Source of the DNA: Methylotenera sp. L2L1
GTDB lineage: Bacteria > Pseudomonadota > Gammaproteobacteria > Burkholderiales > Methylophilaceae
NCBI RefSeq assembly: GCF_000744605.1
Contig: NZ_JQMG01000001.1
Coordinates: 1,798,001-1,862,000, forward strand
Direction of reading: 5' to 3'
DNA: 64,000 bases
How positions within the stretch are numbered: position 1 is the first letter of the stretch; each line of letters begins with the position of its first letter. The translations under genes and the position numbers were made by a program. The notes under the pieces were generated by a model. It made no database searches. It saw only the letters and a program-made list of their open reading frames with translations, and was not told the DNA's origin. This document shows, piece by piece, positions 63,211-64,000 of the stretch.

Positions 63211-64000
63211 TTATTTCACTACTTCCTTTAACTGCTCCAAGATAGCTGGGTTGTCTAGGGTTGAAATATCCGAAGTAATTTCTTCACCTCTTGCTAGTGT
63301 ACGTAACAACCTACGCATGATTTTTCCTGAGCGAGTTTTCGGTAAGTTGTCACCAAAGCGGATTTCATCTGGTTTGGCAATTGGGCCAATTTCTTTGCCT
63401 ACCCATTCGCGTAGTTCTGCGACGATTTTTTTCGCGGCTTCACCTTCTGGGCGGGCACCTTTTAGTACAACATAGGCAACTACAGACTCACCTTTCACAT
63501 CATGCGGTTTGCCTACGACAGCGGCTTCTGCCACTAGCGGGTTAGCAACGAGTGCAGATTCAATCTCCATCGTACCTAAGCGGTGGCCAGATACGTTGAG
63601 TACGTCATCAATACGGCCCATGATGGTGAAGTTACCTGTTTTTGCATCGCGAATCGCGCCGTCACCTGCAAGGTAAATCTTACCGCCTAGGTCCACTGGG
63701 TAGTAGCTGGTTTTGTAGCGTTCTGGGTCGTTGTAGATAGTACGTATCATAGATGGCCATGGCTTTTTAATCACCAATAAGCCACCTGTGCCCCAAGGCA
63801 CGTCTTTACCTGTTTCGTCTACCACGTCAATATCAATACCAGGGAAAGGTAGCGTACATGAGCCAGGTACCAGTGCAGTCGCACCTGGTAGCGGGGTAAT
63901 CACATGACCGCCTGTTTCAGTCTGCCAGAACGTATCAGCAATAGGGCAGCGGCTTCCACCGACTTGTTCAAAGTACCACATCCATGCTTCCGGGTTGATT
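63211..64000 (-). CDS. acs: Acetyl-CoA synthetase Acs, 5' partial
   Basis: The reading frame runs off the right edge, so only about the last 263 residues are present. Features: [20 protein letters not shown] (adenylate motif), [40 protein letters not shown] and the C-terminal [14 protein letters not shown], whose Lys is the regulated acetylation site in Acs enzymes. It activates acetate to acetyl-CoA through an acetyl-adenylate in the cytoplasm. The C-terminal end is complete. Confidence 0.95.
   Translation of the reverse strand, partial: INPEAWMWYFEQVGGSRCPIADTFWQTETGGHVITPLPGATALVPGSCTLPFPGIDIDVVDETGKDVPWGTGGLLVIKKPWPSMIRTIYNDPERYKTSYYPVDLGGKIYLAGDGAIRDAKTGNFTIMGRIDDVLNVSGHRLGTMEIESALVANPLVAEAAVVGKPHDVKGESVVAYVVLKGARPEGEAAKKIVAELREWVGKEIGPIAKPDEIRFGDNLPKTRSGKIMRRLLRTLARGEEITSDISTLDNPAILEQLKEVVK

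Noticed and set aside
1-64000. CRISPR array, tRNA or rRNA genes, prophage
   Set aside because: No regularly spaced repeats, cloverleaf-type sequences, rRNA stretches or phage structural genes were found on reading the window.

Overview
The window looks like the chromosome of a moderately AT-rich betaproteobacterium. The amiC-mutL-miaA neighbourhood, endonuclease-type MutL, DapC, PilU and the Tad gene set all fit. The overall gene content is compatible with Methylophilaceae (Methylotenera-like), but no methylotrophy marker lies inside the window, so that placement is inference. No rRNA, tRNA, prophage, insertion sequence with transposase, or CRISPR array was seen.

Region 1 (1-14.4 kb) is mostly housekeeping: the end of amiC, a beta-CASP ribonuclease convergent with a SUV3-type helicase, a soluble PilJ/MCP-like protein, mutL, a K+ channel with two RCK domains, miaA with two membrane proteins, dapC and an EamA transporter. 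Region 2 (14.5-25 kb) holds signalling and surface functions: a PAS-PAS-GGDEF-EAL protein, an unusual soluble double-Cache CheW protein, PilU, a SPINDLY-type O-GlcNAc transferase, and MnmC split into separate MnmD and MnmC2 genes. Region 3 (25.1-33.2 kb) is a nine-gene minus-strand operon for lipid modification: two CFA-synthase-like methyltransferases, an FAD amine oxidase, DUF1365, a desaturase, a lipocalin and membrane or periplasmic proteins of unknown function. It is headed by a promoter carrying a palindromic operator. Region 4 (33.4-38.8 kb) has clsB with an EEP-family hydrolase, a peroxiredoxin, TrhO and a lipoprotein.

Region 5 (39-60 kb) is a complete Tad/Flp pilus locus, next to a divergently transcribed FixLJ-like two-component system. 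It encodes Flp pilin, prepilin peptidase, RcpC/CpaB, RcpA/CpaC secretin, TadZ, TadA, TadB, TadC, a TadD-like TPR lipoprotein, two separate TadE/F/G sets (the second TadG carries a von Willebrand factor A domain), and a non-canonical winged-helix/AAA+ ATPase. It is followed by small DUF2934 and PAS-like proteins and a secreted protein. TadA powers assembly, TadB/C form the platform, RcpA the outer-membrane pore, and TadE/F/G the pseudopilins and tip.

Region 6 (60.2-63.0 kb) appears to be a small cluster of integron gene cassettes without an integrase (CALIN type). Small minus-strand ORFs, mostly of unknown function, are separated by imperfect palindromes bounded by RYYYAAC and GTTRRRY boxes, with GTTAGG just upstream of several start codons. 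This is the most unusual accessory feature of the window. It sits next to acs (acetyl-CoA synthetase), which runs off the right edge.
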